Below are positions 4,697 to 5,312 of a DNA stretch of 5,312 bases, piece after piece. This stretch comes from Prevotellaceae bacterium (lineage in GTDB: Bacteria; Bacteroidota; Bacteroidia; Bacteroidales; UBA932): assembly GCA_031289895.1 (NCBI GenBank), contig JAITOP010000342.1, forward strand, positions 1-5,312, given 5' to 3'. A program made the translations under genes and the position numbers. The notes under the pieces were generated by a model. The model was not told the origin of the DNA, did not search any database, and saw only the letters and a program-made list of their open reading frames with translations. How positions within the stretch are numbered: position 1 is the first letter of the stretch; each line of letters starts with the position of its first letter.

Positions 4697-5312
4697 ATGC
4701 TCCGCTTTCCTTTCTACTCTCAACACGACTCCATGGACTGCGGAGCGACCTGCCTCCGTCTGATTTCCAAGCACTACGGCAAGCATTACTCCAGCCAGTT
4801 TTTGCGGGAAAAGAGTTTTATCACCCGCGAGGGTGTTTCTATGCTCGGAATTTCAGAGGCAGCAGAAAGTATCGGTTTCAGAACGCAGGGGGTAAAAATT
4901 TCTTTGGAACAGTTGAAAACTGTACCTTTGCCGTGCATTTTGCATTGGAATCAGGCGCATTTTGTAGTTCTTTACAAAGTAAAAAAAGACAAATTTTATA
5001 TTTCCGACCCCGTCGGCGAAAAATATGTTTTAAAAAAAGACGAACTCTTAAAATGTTGGGCAAGCACAGTAACAGACGGAGAGCAAACAGGTACGGCATT
5101 ATTGCTCGAACCTGCACCAGAATTTTACACAAAAGAAATTGATGCCGAAAAAAACAAAAAATCTATTTCTTTCTTTTTCAGATATTTAAAACCATTTAAA
5201 TCTCAAATCGCTCAACTTTTTATCGGGTTGCTTGTCGGCAGCATTTTGTCGTTGATTTTTCCGTTTCTTACTCAAAGTATTGTAGATAAGGGCATTGGCA
5301 ACAACAATCTGT
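4697..5312 (+). CDS. C39 peptidase-containing ABC transporter (5' part, runs off window)
   Basis: 205 residues of an exporter that cleaves double-Gly leaders while pumping peptides out. The C39 domain starts MLRFPFYSQHDSMDCGATC and has all the expected residues: Gln9 (oxyanion hole), Cys15 (nucleophile), His88 (in AHFVV) and Asp104 (in SDP). After a linker (about 135-160) the first transmembrane segment begins near residue 170 (IAQLFIGLLVGSILSLIFPF). The rest of the membrane domain and the ATPase lie beyond 5312. The start at 4697 is preferred over the Met at residue 13, which would remove Gln9. The gene follows the protease stop after 20 bases, so it ends the visible operon. The leaders at 1209 and 1491 carry the matching -1/-2 Gly and -4/-7/-12 hydrophobics. 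Its start region is more GC-rich than the genes before it, like the broken copy at 352. Confidence 0.93.
   Translation, partial: MLRFPFYSQHDSMDCGATCLRLISKHYGKHYSSQFLREKSFITREGVSMLGISEAAESIGFRTQGVKISLEQLKTVPLPCILHWNQAHFVVLYKVKKDKFYISDPVGEKYVLKKDELLKCWASTVTDGEQTGTALLLEPAPEFYTKEIDAEKNKKSISFFFRYLKPFKSQIAQLFIGLLVGSILSLIFPFLTQSIVDKGIGNNNL
4726..4758 (+). repeat. Direct repeat, right copy (C39 active-site coding)
   Basis: Right-hand partner of 378-410, with 32 of 33 bases identical, inside the intact transporter gene. The two copies bracket the regulator, precursors, maturase and protease. Confidence 0.85.

Noticed and set aside
4878..5142. Open frames on both strands inside the transporter start (4933-5142 plus, 4878-5132 minus)
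   Set aside because: Both overlap the clearly real C39 frame starting at 4697. They are rich in Arg/Lys/Cys as expected of shadows.
1..5312. tRNA, rRNA, CRISPR array, IS element or transposase
   Set aside because: I looked for short regular repeats, terminal inverted repeats, transposase motifs and clover-leaf arms and saw none. The only long direct repeat is the coding C39 pair.

Overview
The window looks like an AT-rich Bacteroidota (Bacteroidetes) genome. The grounds are TAnnTTTG-type -7 promoter boxes, genes without Shine-Dalgarno sequences, and paired Cys-rich peptides with double-glycine leaders of the kind found in Bacteroidales. No stable RNA gene, CRISPR array or transposase is visible. 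The genus cannot be read from this sequence.

Left part (1-731): AT-rich DNA with a start-less reading frame at 154-348, followed 3 bases later by a broken first copy of the 5' end of a peptidase-containing ABC transporter gene (352 to about 651). This copy keeps the catalytic Cys of its C39 domain but has TGA where Trp is expected, so the catalytic His falls after the stop. No transporter body follows. Next comes a leftward XRE-type helix-turn-helix regulator (732-1046, minus). Its coiled-coil tail appears cut by a stop codon, because the frame beyond the stop still reads as coiled coil. The regulator is divergent from the main operon. The 162-bp spacer holds two TAACTTTG boxes facing away from each other with a perfect palindrome, TTTGCGCAAA, between them.

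Main operon (1209-5312, plus): two related precursor peptides with double-Gly leaders (84 and 80 aa), a strong intrinsic terminator, a TTG-started radical SAM/SPASM peptide maturase (447 aa), a secreted S41-family serine protease (511 aa), and the intact 5' end of a peptidase-containing ABC transporter (C39 domain with complete Q/C/H/D residues, then the first membrane segment), which runs off the window. This is a compact RiPP (ribosomally made, post-translationally modified peptide) locus. The inferred flow is: precursors are made in excess because of the terminator, the SPASM enzyme modifies the Cys-rich cores, the C39 transporter removes the leader after Gly-Gly during export, and the S41 protease acts in the periplasm on the product or in another accessory role. 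The chemistry of the modification and the bioactivity cannot be read from the sequence.

The regulator-precursor-SPASM-S41 block lies between two directly repeated, fairly GC-rich transporter 5' ends, one dead and one intact. This suggests gain or exchange of the cassette next to a conserved exporter, with the left copy left behind as a scar.
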